DNA of 64,000 bases. Source: Phaeobacter gallaeciensis DSM 26640. Lineage in GTDB: Bacteria > Pseudomonadota > Alphaproteobacteria > Rhodobacterales > Rhodobacteraceae. The notes under the pieces are model-generated. The model saw only the letters and a list, made by a program, of their open reading frames with translations. It was not told the origin of the DNA and ran no database searches. The translations under genes and the position numbers were made by a program. This document shows positions 52,756-61,089 of this stretch, one piece after another. Numbering within the stretch: position 1 is the first letter of the stretch; every line of letters begins with the position of its first letter. The stretch lies in NCBI RefSeq assembly GCF_000511385.1, contig NC_023141.1, forward strand, positions 1 to 64,000. The letters run 5' to 3'.

Positions 52756-53181
52756 ATGAAAACTAGTTTACAGCTTTCGCTTGCAATGAGCCTCATTGCA
52801 GCTGCAACGCCTGCGCTCGCAGGCTCACAATGGGCACAATCCATTTCGCGTGGAATGACCGTGTTTTCCTATGCAGAAGACAGTTATTCAATCACGCTGG
52901 CTTGCGATCCTGATCGAGTGTTTGGCGACAAATCGAACGCCACTCTTTCAGTTCAGTTCGCAAAGCACCCTGCCCCGGCGCAGGTGGTGCTGCTGGCGCA
53001 ATCTGGTGAACAGGCAGCATTCACAGTTGAGAATGGTGTCGTGTCTGAGTTCAAAGCTGACGAGGAACAGTGGGCAAAGATGGTGGCGATCATTGGCGAA
53101 GGCGGTGATTATGCTTTCGTAACCAGTCAGGATTCATTGCAATTGTCAGGTATGGAGCCAATCCCTGACATGTCTTGCTGA
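52756..53181 (+). CDS. Exported hypothetical protein
   Basis: The 141-aa protein begins with a clear signal peptide (MKTSLQLSLAMSLIAAATPA, cleavage near ALA-GS). The mature part is beta-rich (YSITLACDPDRVFGDKSNAT) with a C-terminal Cys. A periplasmic role is likely; no family recognised. Confidence 0.65.
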   Translation: MKTSLQLSLAMSLIAAATPALAGSQWAQSISRGMTVFSYAEDSYSITLACDPDRVFGDKSNATLSVQFAKHPAPAQVVLLAQSGEQAAFTVENGVVSEFKADEEQWAKMVAIIGEGGDYAFVTSQDSLQLSGMEPIPDMSC

Positions 53182-53184
53182 TCG

Positions 53185-53213
53185 GAATGACCCGCTTTTG
53201 CGGGTCATTCCTT
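53185..53213. terminator. Bidirectional terminator
   Basis: GAATGACCCGC pairs perfectly with GCGGGTCATTC around TTTT, between the convergent 52756 and virC2-like genes, with T-rich ends on both sides. Confidence 0.8.
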
Positions 53214-53870
53214 TGTAAGCTGCGCGAGCATTTCCGCGCCAAGAAATGCGCTCATGATCTTGTTTTCGGACAAAAGTCCCAACGGATCATCAAAGAGAGT
53301 TTGAGCATCACTGATCATTGTTACGTCAAGCGCAAGATACTTCCGTTCAGGCCGCGTTCCACTATCAGCCGATTGATCGAGCAAAAGCTTCGCGTCTGAC
53401 AGCAGCTCATCGAGCTTGCCTGCTTTCCAGCGATTGCGCAGGGCTTCGGTGCTTCTTTTCAGATACGCTGCAATCACATATTCCCTGTCTTTACTTATCG
53501 TCTCCGCAAGCTTCCCTGCCCTGCTATCCATCAAGGTATTGATTGGCACATGCAGGGTCATCTTGCGAGTGATGGGTTGCGTGGCGCTCGCGGTGTTAGC
53601 TTTTTCCGGGTTTGTTTCTGGCTTTGGCGCGGTTGTGGTGGCCGGTTGGGGTTTGGGCTCTTTTGCTTCGGGTTTTGTGCGCTTTGGCTGTTTGCGCGTT
53701 TTGGCGGGTTCCGCTGGCTTTTCTTTGGCCTCTGCGTGATTGCCCGCCACACTGCGCATTCGTTCCTGATGCTCTCGACTTGATTGGACGAGTTTTTCGA
53801 CTGATTTGTTTTCCGGGCGCTGCGAGGCAGGGCTAGGAGCTACTTTCAGGGGGATACGGCGTCGGGTCAT
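53205..53870 (-). CDS. virC2: VirC2-like protein
   Basis: The 221-aa protein has a Lys/Pro/Glu-rich disordered first half and a C-terminal domain of about 120 residues (KMTLHVPINTLMDSRAGKLA, REYVIAAYLKRSTEALRNRW) that fits the ribbon-helix-helix plan of VirC2. It overlaps the VirC1/ParA-like gene by 4 nt, the same gene pair order as Agrobacterium virC1-virC2, whose products bind overdrive and bring the relaxosome to the pole. The family call is based on position and plan more than on sequence identity. Confidence 0.6.
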   Translation of the reverse strand: MTRRRIPLKVAPSPASQRPENKSVEKLVQSSREHQERMRSVAGNHAEAKEKPAEPAKTRKQPKRTKPEAKEPKPQPATTTAPKPETNPEKANTASATQPITRKMTLHVPINTLMDSRAGKLAETISKDREYVIAAYLKRSTEALRNRWKAGKLDELLSDAKLLLDQSADSGTRPERKYLALDVTMISDAQTLFDDPLGLLSENKIMSAFLGAEMLAQLTKE

Positions 53871-54631
53871 TCCTTCGTCCCCTCAATGATTTCATCATAA
53901 AGGCTGACGGCGATTTGTGTCAGATCTTCGAAATTGTTCGCCATAAGAGTGCCAGCACGCGCTTGTCGGTGCGCGTTCTCAGCGACCGGCAATGGGCCGT
54001 GATAAAGCAGATGTTCGAGAATACGACTGTTTGGGATCATTGTGTCCAGGTGCGGCGTTTGCAGAATGTTGTCCAGCACTTCCTTATCTCGCTTTGGGAG
54101 CGATCCGGATTTACCAACACCCGCAGCAGCTTGAATGATTTTTGTGGGGACATTGGCAATGACCGAGCGGACCTGCGGAAATCTTTCGTTTTTAGCTAAT
54201 GTTGCTTGAAGCTCCGCCATCCATTCAAAAGCCGATAGGACAAGCCGCCACTCAGCTTGCGCTGGTCGAGCCGGGATCAGAACCATATCAGCCGCAATAG
54301 CATAGTCCTCAGTGCTTTCATAACTGCCGGGGCGCGTGTCGAAGATAACGAGATCGGTGCCGCTTTCTTCGAGCTGTTCAAGGCGCTCATATAGTGCTTC
54401 GACATTTTCAGGCGGTTCGTCAATTTGCAAATGCTCTGGCCAATCAGGCTTTTCGACATGACCCCAATCCGCGTCCATGTAGGCAGGCTGCCAGCTCAAA
54501 AGCTGCTTGTTCACGTCACCGTCGAACATTTGAACCTTCTGTCCCTTGGCAAGCGCTGCGCTCGCGATTGTCATGGCAAGCGTGGTTTTGCCTGACCCGC
54601 CTTTGGTTTGAATGAGAGTGATAACTTTCAT
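53867..54631 (-). CDS. virC1: VirC1/ParA-like ATPase
   Basis: The 254-aa protein has a deviant Walker A box (TKGGSGKTTLA, residues 9-19), a Walker B-like LVIFDTRPGSYES, and a P-x-R-P-A-Q-A-E-W switch region, as in VirC1 and plasmid ParA. ATG 54631 has AGGAAAAG upstream. Because it sits next to the transfer genes with a VirC2-like partner and an octamer array, a relaxosome-positioning role is more likely than plasmid partition, though both are possible. Confidence 0.8.
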   Translation of the reverse strand: MKVITLIQTKGGSGKTTLAMTIASAALAKGQKVQMFDGDVNKQLLSWQPAYMDADWGHVEKPDWPEHLQIDEPPENVEALYERLEQLEESGTDLVIFDTRPGSYESTEDYAIAADMVLIPARPAQAEWRLVLSAFEWMAELQATLAKNERFPQVRSVIANVPTKIIQAAAGVGKSGSLPKRDKEVLDNILQTPHLDTMIPNSRILEHLLYHGPLPVAENAHRQARAGTLMANNFEDLTQIAVSLYDEIIEGTKE

Positions 54632-54654
54632 GATCTTTTCCTGCTCTATGTCGG

Positions 54655-54950
54655 CGCACCGTTGCACCGCTATTCCATTGCACTTTAGCGCCTAGTTGCT
54701 ATCGCCCCGTTGCACCGAGGCTTTTTGGCACCGTAGCGCCGTCCCGTTGTTACGTCAATACACCACTCCGCCGTTGCTTCATGGCACCGTGCCGCCGTTA
54801 CGCCTTGGCGGCTTAGCGTTGCAGCGCCTTAGCGCTCATATGTTACAGCACCGTCACACCTTGGCACCTGAGCTGCATCGCGCTTTGGCGTCGGTATGCC
54901 CTGTCACCTTTACCCCGCAGCACCGCAGCACCGCAGCACCTAAGCGCCGG
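54655..54950. repeat. 37-unit degenerate octamer array (overdrive-like)
   Basis: The 296 bp divide into exactly 37 octamers without any shift of phase. The consensus is N-G-C-R-C-C-K-T; the third base is C in 33 of 37 units. Units include CGCACCGT, TGCACCGC, GGCACCGT and AGCACCGC. The array begins 24 bp upstream of virC1 and ends before the candidate oriT. Tandem short repeats are known as overdrive/TSS enhancers bound by VirC1/VirC2 on Ti/Ri plasmids, so a transfer-enhancer role is proposed. Confidence 0.85.
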
Positions 54951-55272
54951 ATAATCGCCATTTTAGCCTGTGGGGAGCATGATCGCCCCTATCTTCCGTG
55001 TGTGTGCGTGTGAAGGCGGATCGCCCACGCGCTGCGCGCCTGGGGCGATCTAAACGGCAATTCGGTCGCTTTGCGATCTCATTACTTTCGCCACCTGTTG
55101 AAGAAACGCGATTTGCATCGGTTTCCGGTGGCGTAAACGGAGACCTTTTAGGCTGTTCGATTTTCGCAAGTGGTACTTCTCCGAAGGAGCGAAAACCGGC
55201 CTAAAAGGTCGGTTGGCTGGAACGGTATATTGTGGTAAGAGTTTATCACACTTTTTGACGGAGCCAAAATCT
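54951..55272. other. Candidate oriT region
   Basis: This noncoding region between the octamer array and mobC has two strong inverted repeats. GATCGCCC (55019-55026) pairs with GGGCGATC (55043-55050). GACCTTTTAGGC (55142-55153) pairs with GCCTAAAAGGTC (55199-55210), enclosing TTTTCGC/GCGAAAA (55161-55167, 55189-55195) and CTCC-GAA-GGAG. An imperfect GTGGTAA/TTATCAC repeat (about 55232-55250) precedes mobC and may be an autoregulatory operator. The nic site cannot be identified. Confidence 0.6.
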
Positions 55273-55818
55273 GTGCCTAAACAACAACGCATCACCAATA
55301 AGGAACGCCTGAAAATTCAGGCACTTATTGCTGAGGGTGAAAGCGATGCTTCCATTGCGCGAAAGCTCGGTCGGCATCGTTCGACGGTGACGAAAATCCG
55401 GCTGAGCAAGCAAAAAAGAAGCGTGACGACCGGTGGTCAGAACGTCCGAGGGCGCGTTTCAGACGAGGAACACGCGGCATTCAAAGCCAAAACAGAGGCG
55501 CTTGGTATCACCATGTCGGACGGTGTTAGGCGTCTTGTCCGTCATTCCTTGGGTGTTTTGGATCTTCAGTCGGAGGAAATTGAGGCGCTTGCGGGTTTGA
55601 GAAAAGAGCTAAATGCCATCGGTGTGAACCTCAATCAGCTCGTGACGCTGGCGCAGTCCGGGCGGCTATCCTGGAATGCAAGGGACGGGAAGCTCGTGCA
55701 ACAACTCGATGTGAAGGTCGATGAGGCGGTTAATCAGCTTGTCGCTTTTGTGTCTGCATCACGGCAAAGGGCGTTCGTTGAGGCTGCTTTTCCAATCGGA
55801 GGAGCGATGAATGAGTAA
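55273..55818 (+). CDS. mobC: MobC-like relaxosome protein with IS30-type HTH
   Basis: The 181-aa protein starts with a helix-turn-helix of the HTH_38/IS30 kind (ITNKERLKIQALIAEGESDA, SIARKLGRHRSTVTKI) and continues with a ribbon-helix-helix/MobC domain ending LRKELNAIGVNLNQLVTLAQ. MobC proteins bind oriT and help the relaxase open it. A GTG at 55273 with GGAG upstream was preferred to 55213. It overlaps the relaxase gene by 8 nt. The extra N-terminal HTH is unusual. Confidence 0.75.
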   Translation: MPKQQRITNKERLKIQALIAEGESDASIARKLGRHRSTVTKIRLSKQKRSVTTGGQNVRGRVSDEEHAAFKAKTEALGITMSDGVRRLVRHSLGVLDLQSEEIEALAGLRKELNAIGVNLNQLVTLAQSGRLSWNARDGKLVQQLDVKVDEAVNQLVAFVSASRQRAFVEAAFPIGGAMNE

Positions 55819-58129
55819 CCAGACTTCGATTCAAGACGCCATCATCGGTGAGGTGCTGCCAAATATCGGTCGTCGCCATGCCGGAATGCGCTCCGATCCG
55901 ATAGAAAAGGCGATCATGCTGCGCCTTGGAACTCGTCAGCAACGAGCCACTAGGGCAATGGCAGGCAACGCACAAAGGGTTCCACAGTCCGTTGTAAAGA
56001 GGGTGCGCAATGGCGGTGCTCACTCTCCCAAGGAGCTGCGCCGCCAGCTGGATTATATCACCCGTGATGAGGCGGTAAAATCAACATGGCTGAACTTCAA
56101 TGGAATTGAGCGCGGCCTTTACAAGAACTCTGTAGAAACCACGGTTCCGCTGTGGACGAGCAGTTGGGCCGGAAACCCCAAGCGAGGACATTCCGACCAT
56201 ATCATTTTGAGCTTCCCAAAGGACACGGATGTGGAAGCGGCGGAGAACATCGCAAAGGAGTGGGGCAGGGCGGTGTTTGGGTCCGGCGACTTTGGAGACC
56301 AGTGGCGCTATGTTGCTGCACTTCATGCCAACACTGATCATGTCCATGCTCATTTCGTGGTTGATAAACGTGGCAATGACCACGGCCAGTTTTTGTCGAT
56401 AAGTATGAAATCCGAGCTTAACTATGACGTGATGCGTGAGCTTCATGCCAAAATCGCCAATGAACATGGTGTGGCTTTGAATGCTTCGTCTCGTTTGTCT
56501 CGCGGTGTTGTTGAGTATCCGCCCAGAGAGACCGAATATCGCGCAGCACACGACAATCTCAAAATGACCGGCGAGGAAACACCTTCTGTTGAAGCGCCCA
56601 AAATGTCGATTGTTGAGCGCATGAAGCGCGAAGCGATGCTGAGAAGCTTTGCCAATCAATACCAATCCCTAAGTTCGATAGCCCGCCTGACCACCGACCC
56701 AGAAGGGCAGGGGGGGTTCATGGAGAAATTGAGCGGTATGTTTTCCGCTGCATCTGATATTTTGAAAGAAGGAGGTTCACTCATGACCGCAACCGACGTT
56801 GATACGCCACGCATCGACCCGACGGAACGCTTTTCGCAAGATGTTGAGCGTATTTTTGCGTCTGCCCGAGAAGCGTGGGCGGACATTCAAGATATGGAGC
56901 CGGGAGCGGAGCGCGTGCATCTGGAAGAGCGTTTTGCCGAACAAACTCGCTTGATGCAGGACGCCGCTGTCTCTGAATCGTTCATGGAGCAGCATGGTCG
57001 CGAGTTGTCGTCTGACAATGACCCTTACAGCCTGGACATTGTACGCGACATTCATTCCGCTCGTGATCATCTTGGCGACGATCCCGCCGCGCACCGTGCA
57101 TCAGAAGTGGCGATGGATGATCTGAGGCAACGACTTGAAGCGGCCTTTACTGTGCATGAGGACAGGCTTGAAAGAGCAGGAACAAATGCCGAAGAGATGG
57201 CAGAGCGGTTCATGTTGTCCAGCCGCACAGCGGGCCAGGTCGAGGGGTGGCGCGCACAGGAGGTTGGCCCAGAGGTGGATATGGACCACTCGCGCACCGT
57301 TTTGGCTGAGTTGGAGAATGGAGTTGGCGAGAATTTCGACAGCGACAGCGTGTTCTCCAAATATGAAACATTGATTGTTTCCGCGACAGCTCTTGGCACA
57401 GAACACGAAAACCTTGAAACGGCGGGCGACTATGTTGATTCATTGCGCGATTTGATGGCGTCTGAATCGTCTATGACGAACGACGAACGGCAGTATATGG
57501 CCGCTTTGCCTGCGCTCATGGAGCGTGATGAAGCTGGTTTGCGCACTTCACTGGATATTTCACGTCGCAATCACTTGGATCTTGCGCGGCATGAAGATGG
57601 TGCAGTGTTCGATTCGGAGGCCGCAGAACGGCAGGTTGATCAACTCGTAGATGGGCAAGTATCTGCGCTCGATGAGATTACGGGTCAACTTCCAGTGTCC
57701 TATGACCGACTTGAGCGCGACCTGTCCGAAGAAGCTGCCAATATTTTCGCGGATTACGAAGTGCCTCGCGACCTTCAGGAAGTCATTGCTCGTGATCAGC
57801 TGATCTATGGTGAGAGGTATCAGCGATTGTCAGATGTTCCAGCGATTGAAATGATCGTTGAACGCATGTCGCAGGAGCTATCGCAAGAAGATTTGGACGC
57901 CGTTAGGGCAGGGGACTACACTGCGTTGCGTGAAGAAATCAAAGACCCTGCTATTCGGGCCGCTGTGGGATCAGAGCTTCGCAACGAAGCCGACATTTCC
58001 GATGGAAATGAGCGGCATAGCGAACCGGTTGATCAATTCCAGCAGCTCGCCCGTCAAAGCGCAGCTATCAAGGTTGCCGAGAAAGAACACAGTGTCGAGC
58101 CAGACCTGTCAGATGATATTAGTCTATAA
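55811..58129 (+). CDS. Relaxase (VirD2/MOBP-like)
   Basis: The 772-aa protein has an N-terminal relaxase domain. A candidate catalytic Tyr82 lies in RRQLDYITRDEAV, and the metal-binding His motif HANTDHVHAHFVVDKRG covers His172, His177, His179 and His181. The rest is long, acidic and helical, with no primase or helicase motif recognised; it may guide secretion through the coupling protein. It nicks oriT and stays bound to the transferred strand. The gene lies between mobC and virD4. Confidence 0.85.
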   Translation: MSNQTSIQDAIIGEVLPNIGRRHAGMRSDPIEKAIMLRLGTRQQRATRAMAGNAQRVPQSVVKRVRNGGAHSPKELRRQLDYITRDEAVKSTWLNFNGIERGLYKNSVETTVPLWTSSWAGNPKRGHSDHIILSFPKDTDVEAAENIAKEWGRAVFGSGDFGDQWRYVAALHANTDHVHAHFVVDKRGNDHGQFLSISMKSELNYDVMRELHAKIANEHGVALNASSRLSRGVVEYPPRETEYRAAHDNLKMTGEETPSVEAPKMSIVERMKREAMLRSFANQYQSLSSIARLTTDPEGQGGFMEKLSGMFSAASDILKEGGSLMTATDVDTPRIDPTERFSQDVERIFASAREAWADIQDMEPGAERVHLEERFAEQTRLMQDAAVSESFMEQHGRELSSDNDPYSLDIVRDIHSARDHLGDDPAAHRASEVAMDDLRQRLEAAFTVHEDRLERAGTNAEEMAERFMLSSRTAGQVEGWRAQEVGPEVDMDHSRTVLAELENGVGENFDSDSVFSKYETLIVSATALGTEHENLETAGDYVDSLRDLMASESSMTNDERQYMAALPALMERDEAGLRTSLDISRRNHLDLARHEDGAVFDSEAAERQVDQLVDGQVSALDEITGQLPVSYDRLERDLSEEAANIFADYEVPRDLQEVIARDQLIYGERYQRLSDVPAIEMIVERMSQELSQEDLDAVRAGDYTALREEIKDPAIRAAVGSELRNEADISDGNERHSEPVDQFQQLARQSAAIKVAEKEHSVEPDLSDDISL

Positions 58130-58146
58130 GAGTTTAGGAGGTTGCC

Positions 58147-60156
58147 ATGATCCAAGATATTGAAACCCGCTGGCGCTATGTCTTGGCGCTTTTCGGCGGA
58201 TTGCTTGCGGGCGGCTATATTGGTTCGATGCTGGCGACTATCTACGTTGTTGTTGCCAGAAAGGAATCCGTAGCGACAATTGATCCTCTGCAACCGTTCT
58301 TTCTTCGATACTCCTGGGCAACCCTTGAGGCATCACCCGCAATCCTACAATCGGCATTTTTGATTACCGGCGCTGTGACTTTCGCTTTGACCGCTGTTGG
58401 CGTTGCCGGTGTCTATCGTGGCAGTTTGACACAGTATGACGATGCTCATTTCCAATCCAAGTCGGAGATCCGACGCAACAAGATGATTGGCGGCTTCGAT
58501 GTGAATGGTTTCGTCTACGGCAAGCTGGGTCGCCCAAAGAGTGATAAGCCATTTATTTCGGCATCACCCGATCGTTTTCCGCACGCGATCATGATTGCGC
58601 CAACCGGGCGAGGAAAGGGAATCGGCTTCGTGCTGCCGAACCTTCTTCACTTTAATGGTTCAGCCATTGTCCTCGATGTTAAGGGTGAGAATTTTCAAAA
58701 GTCTTCAGTGCATCGCCAGAAGGGGTTGGGCAATGAAATCTGGTATTTCTCACCGTTCGATTACGTTGACATGCCTGCCATGGAAGGCAAGCCGACGCCT
58801 GGCCGGGTGACAAGAACGCACCGATTTAATCCCCTTCAACGTATCGCAGACATGGCGTCAACAGATGAGCAATACACTGCGTTGAATGCTTTGGCCGATC
58901 TCTTTCTTGTGGTCGAAGGTGACAATGCCAAGGGGTTCTATCAGGCAGGCAAACGGCTGTTTGTCGCGTCCTGTCTTTTTGCCATCGAGCAAGGCACGCC
59001 AACCCTAGGTTATGCGTCCGAGATCATGGGTGGGGGCGGCAGACGCGCGGACAACTACAGATCATATGCGGACATGACGGCTATCCCCATTGTTTCCAGA
59101 ACATTCAATGAAATGGCTGGCGAGACCCAGAAGATTGTGGACAGCTATATTTCTGTGATCAACGGAGCTGGGTTCGAGCTTTGGTCTGATCCGTCAGTTG
59201 TACGGTCAACTTCCGAAAGCGATTTTGATTTTTCTACCTTCAGGAAGGAACCACAAACCCTCTATATCGCAGTTCAGTCCGAGCATCTGAAAACCCTTGC
59301 ACCTCTGATCAGGCTGCTTTTTGCAGATGCTATCGCATCGCTTCAACGAGCTGAGCCCGGTCCAGATGAACCACATCCGGTTATGTTTCTCATGGACGAG
59401 TTTGACCAACTCGGCCGTCAACCTCTTGTGTTGCAGTCGATCAAAACTATTCGGGCATTCGGTGGTCGGTTTTTCATTATTTCCCAATCCATCGCTGGCC
59501 TCGATTCACCGTCGCTTTATGGGGAAGCTGACAGGCGTTCATTGTTGGCTGGCGCTGGCATCCAAATCTACATGACACCACAGGATGATAGAACAGCGTC
59601 CGTGCTTGCTGAAGCTCTGGGCAAGCGGACGATCACATCAAAAAGCGAAAGCCAATCACGCATCCGAGACCTGGACGATAGCGCGCATGTGAGCCGTCGA
59701 TCAGAAGAACGTCCATTGATTTCTGCAAGCGAGCTTTTGCGGTTTCCGCTGGACAAGGTTTTGATCCTTCCAGAAGGTCAGTATCCGATAAAAGCTGACC
59801 ACATTCGATACTACGAAGACAATCACTTCGCACCGATTGATGCTGCGAGGGGAACCCATTTGCTTCCTTATCCGCCTCTCGAACATGAGCGGAAGAAAAC
59901 CAAAGTGGCAAAGCTGAGCAACTTGTCTGGATCAAAGCCATCGCAACCGCCGACCGAGGATCAGCGCCGTGCAATTCTCAAGGAAGCCGAGGCCGGATTT
60001 GCAAGTATTTCGGCTGCCGCGAAAAAACGACGCCGCCCGCCATCGCGCAAACCTGGTCGGCGTTCTGGCGAGAATGCTCCAGATGCGGTTAAGGATGTTG
60101 TAGCCGAGGTTCAGAGCAGGATGGATAGTAGGGCCGATGAAGCAGCCACGACTTGA
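58147..60156 (+). CDS. virD4: VirD4/TraG-type coupling protein
   Basis: The 669-aa protein has two N-terminal membrane helices (about 11-35 and 65-90), Walker A APTGRGKG at 151-158, DVKGENF, RFNPL, a Walker B segment MFLMDEFDQLGRQ and FIISQSIAGLDS, all standard for T4SS coupling ATPases. The tail is basic. It recruits the relaxase-DNA complex to the mating channel. The virB genes are not in this window. Confidence 0.93.
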   Translation: MIQDIETRWRYVLALFGGLLAGGYIGSMLATIYVVVARKESVATIDPLQPFFLRYSWATLEASPAILQSAFLITGAVTFALTAVGVAGVYRGSLTQYDDAHFQSKSEIRRNKMIGGFDVNGFVYGKLGRPKSDKPFISASPDRFPHAIMIAPTGRGKGIGFVLPNLLHFNGSAIVLDVKGENFQKSSVHRQKGLGNEIWYFSPFDYVDMPAMEGKPTPGRVTRTHRFNPLQRIADMASTDEQYTALNALADLFLVVEGDNAKGFYQAGKRLFVASCLFAIEQGTPTLGYASEIMGGGGRRADNYRSYADMTAIPIVSRTFNEMAGETQKIVDSYISVINGAGFELWSDPSVVRSTSESDFDFSTFRKEPQTLYIAVQSEHLKTLAPLIRLLFADAIASLQRAEPGPDEPHPVMFLMDEFDQLGRQPLVLQSIKTIRAFGGRFFIISQSIAGLDSPSLYGEADRRSLLAGAGIQIYMTPQDDRTASVLAEALGKRTITSKSESQSRIRDLDDSAHVSRRSEERPLISASELLRFPLDKVLILPEGQYPIKADHIRYYEDNHFAPIDAARGTHLLPYPPLEHERKKTKVAKLSNLSGSKPSQPPTEDQRRAILKEAEAGFASISAAAKKRRRPPSRKPGRRSGENAPDAVKDVVAEVQSRMDSRADEAATT

Positions 60157-60325
60157 CAAACCGGCCTTTCAAGAAAGGCAGAGACTTTTGCTGGCTGAGC
60201 AACAGGCGAGGGGTATTCCGCTCATTCAACGCCGTTCTGACGGTGTTTATGTTGCGCGTTCTAAAAGCGGTCGAGAAGAAGCACGACCATACCGCGATCG
60301 GTCGGACAACGCGCCATACAAATGA
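60137..60325 (+). CDS. 62-aa protein between virD4 and the zeta toxin
   Basis: The small basic protein (MKQPRLDKPAFQERQRLLLA..., GIPLIQRRSDGVYVARSK) overlaps virD4 by 20 nt and the zeta-toxin gene by 4 nt. By position it could be an antitoxin or secretion chaperone for the toxin, but no epsilon-antitoxin similarity was recognised. Confidence 0.55.
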   Translation: MKQPRLDKPAFQERQRLLLAEQQARGIPLIQRRSDGVYVARSKSGREEARPYRDRSDNAPYK

Positions 60326-61062
60326 CAGAACAACCGCTTTTGATTGTGGTTGCTGGTCCCAACGGATCGGGAAAGTCCACCCTCACAGCTTCGGGGCTGG
60401 CCGGTGACGCTCCGGTAATTGATCCCGATGCAATTGCTCGCAGCTTGAATCCCGATAATCCAGCCGCCGCAGCTGTTTCGGCGGGCAAAGAAGCCCTTTC
60501 TCAACAGCAAGACGCCATCGAAAACAAACAGACCTTCGCCGTGGAAACCACGCTTTCGGGCAACGGGCCGCTTCGTCTTATGGAGCAAGCCCAAGAAGCC
60601 GGCTACGAAGTTCAGCTGCACTATGTTCGTGTCGGCACGCCAGAAGCTAACATAGATCGGATCTCGCAACGTGTGGCCGATGGCGGCCATTTTGTACCCG
60701 ATGAAGATGTTGCCCGTCGCTATGAGCGATCTATGGAAAACCTTCCCAAGGCAATTTCTCTCTCTGATTCATCGACACTCTATGACAATTCCGGCGAAGT
60801 AGCGGAACCGGTAGCGGAGCTAAGTCGAGAGAGCTTTCAGTTTTCCGAGAATGCGCCTCGCTGGGCGGTGAGAGCTGGATATGAGGGGGCGAAAGAATAC
60901 TATGCCCAGGCTGAGACAGATACGGAATTTCGGGATGCAGCTTTGCGGCAGGCGGAAGCCACGGTTGCTGCCGGGGCCTTGTCAGAAGACGAGCTTGAAC
61001 AATTGAAGCAGGATCTTCTAACCGATCCGACCCCTGATCTGGATAATGACCATGGGCTTTGA
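60322..61062 (+). CDS. Zeta-toxin-family kinase
   Basis: The 246-aa protein has a P-loop VVAGPNGSGKSTLTASGL (residues 8-25), a PVIDPDAIARSLNP segment with the acidic switch, FAVETTLSG, and an Arg-rich region ISQRVADGGHFVPDEDVARRYERS, as in zeta toxins and related kinases that phosphorylate UDP-sugars and block wall synthesis. A long C-terminal helix ends in an acidic tail. Its coupling to virD4 suggests either an addiction role or transfer as an effector; both are inference. Confidence 0.8.
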   Translation: MTEQPLLIVVAGPNGSGKSTLTASGLAGDAPVIDPDAIARSLNPDNPAAAAVSAGKEALSQQQDAIENKQTFAVETTLSGNGPLRLMEQAQEAGYEVQLHYVRVGTPEANIDRISQRVADGGHFVPDEDVARRYERSMENLPKAISLSDSSTLYDNSGEVAEPVAELSRESFQFSENAPRWAVRAGYEGAKEYYAQAETDTEFRDAALRQAEATVAAGALSEDELEQLKQDLLTDPTPDLDNDHGL

Positions 61063-61089
61063 ACTAACTCCAACCGCAATTCCACCTGG

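Noticed and set aside
54655..54950. Octamer array considered as a CRISPR array or iterons
   Set aside because: There are no long identical repeats with unique spacers, no cas genes, and the 8-bp unit has no gaps. Iterons of RepA plasmids are longer and lie near the rep gene, which is 54 kb away here.
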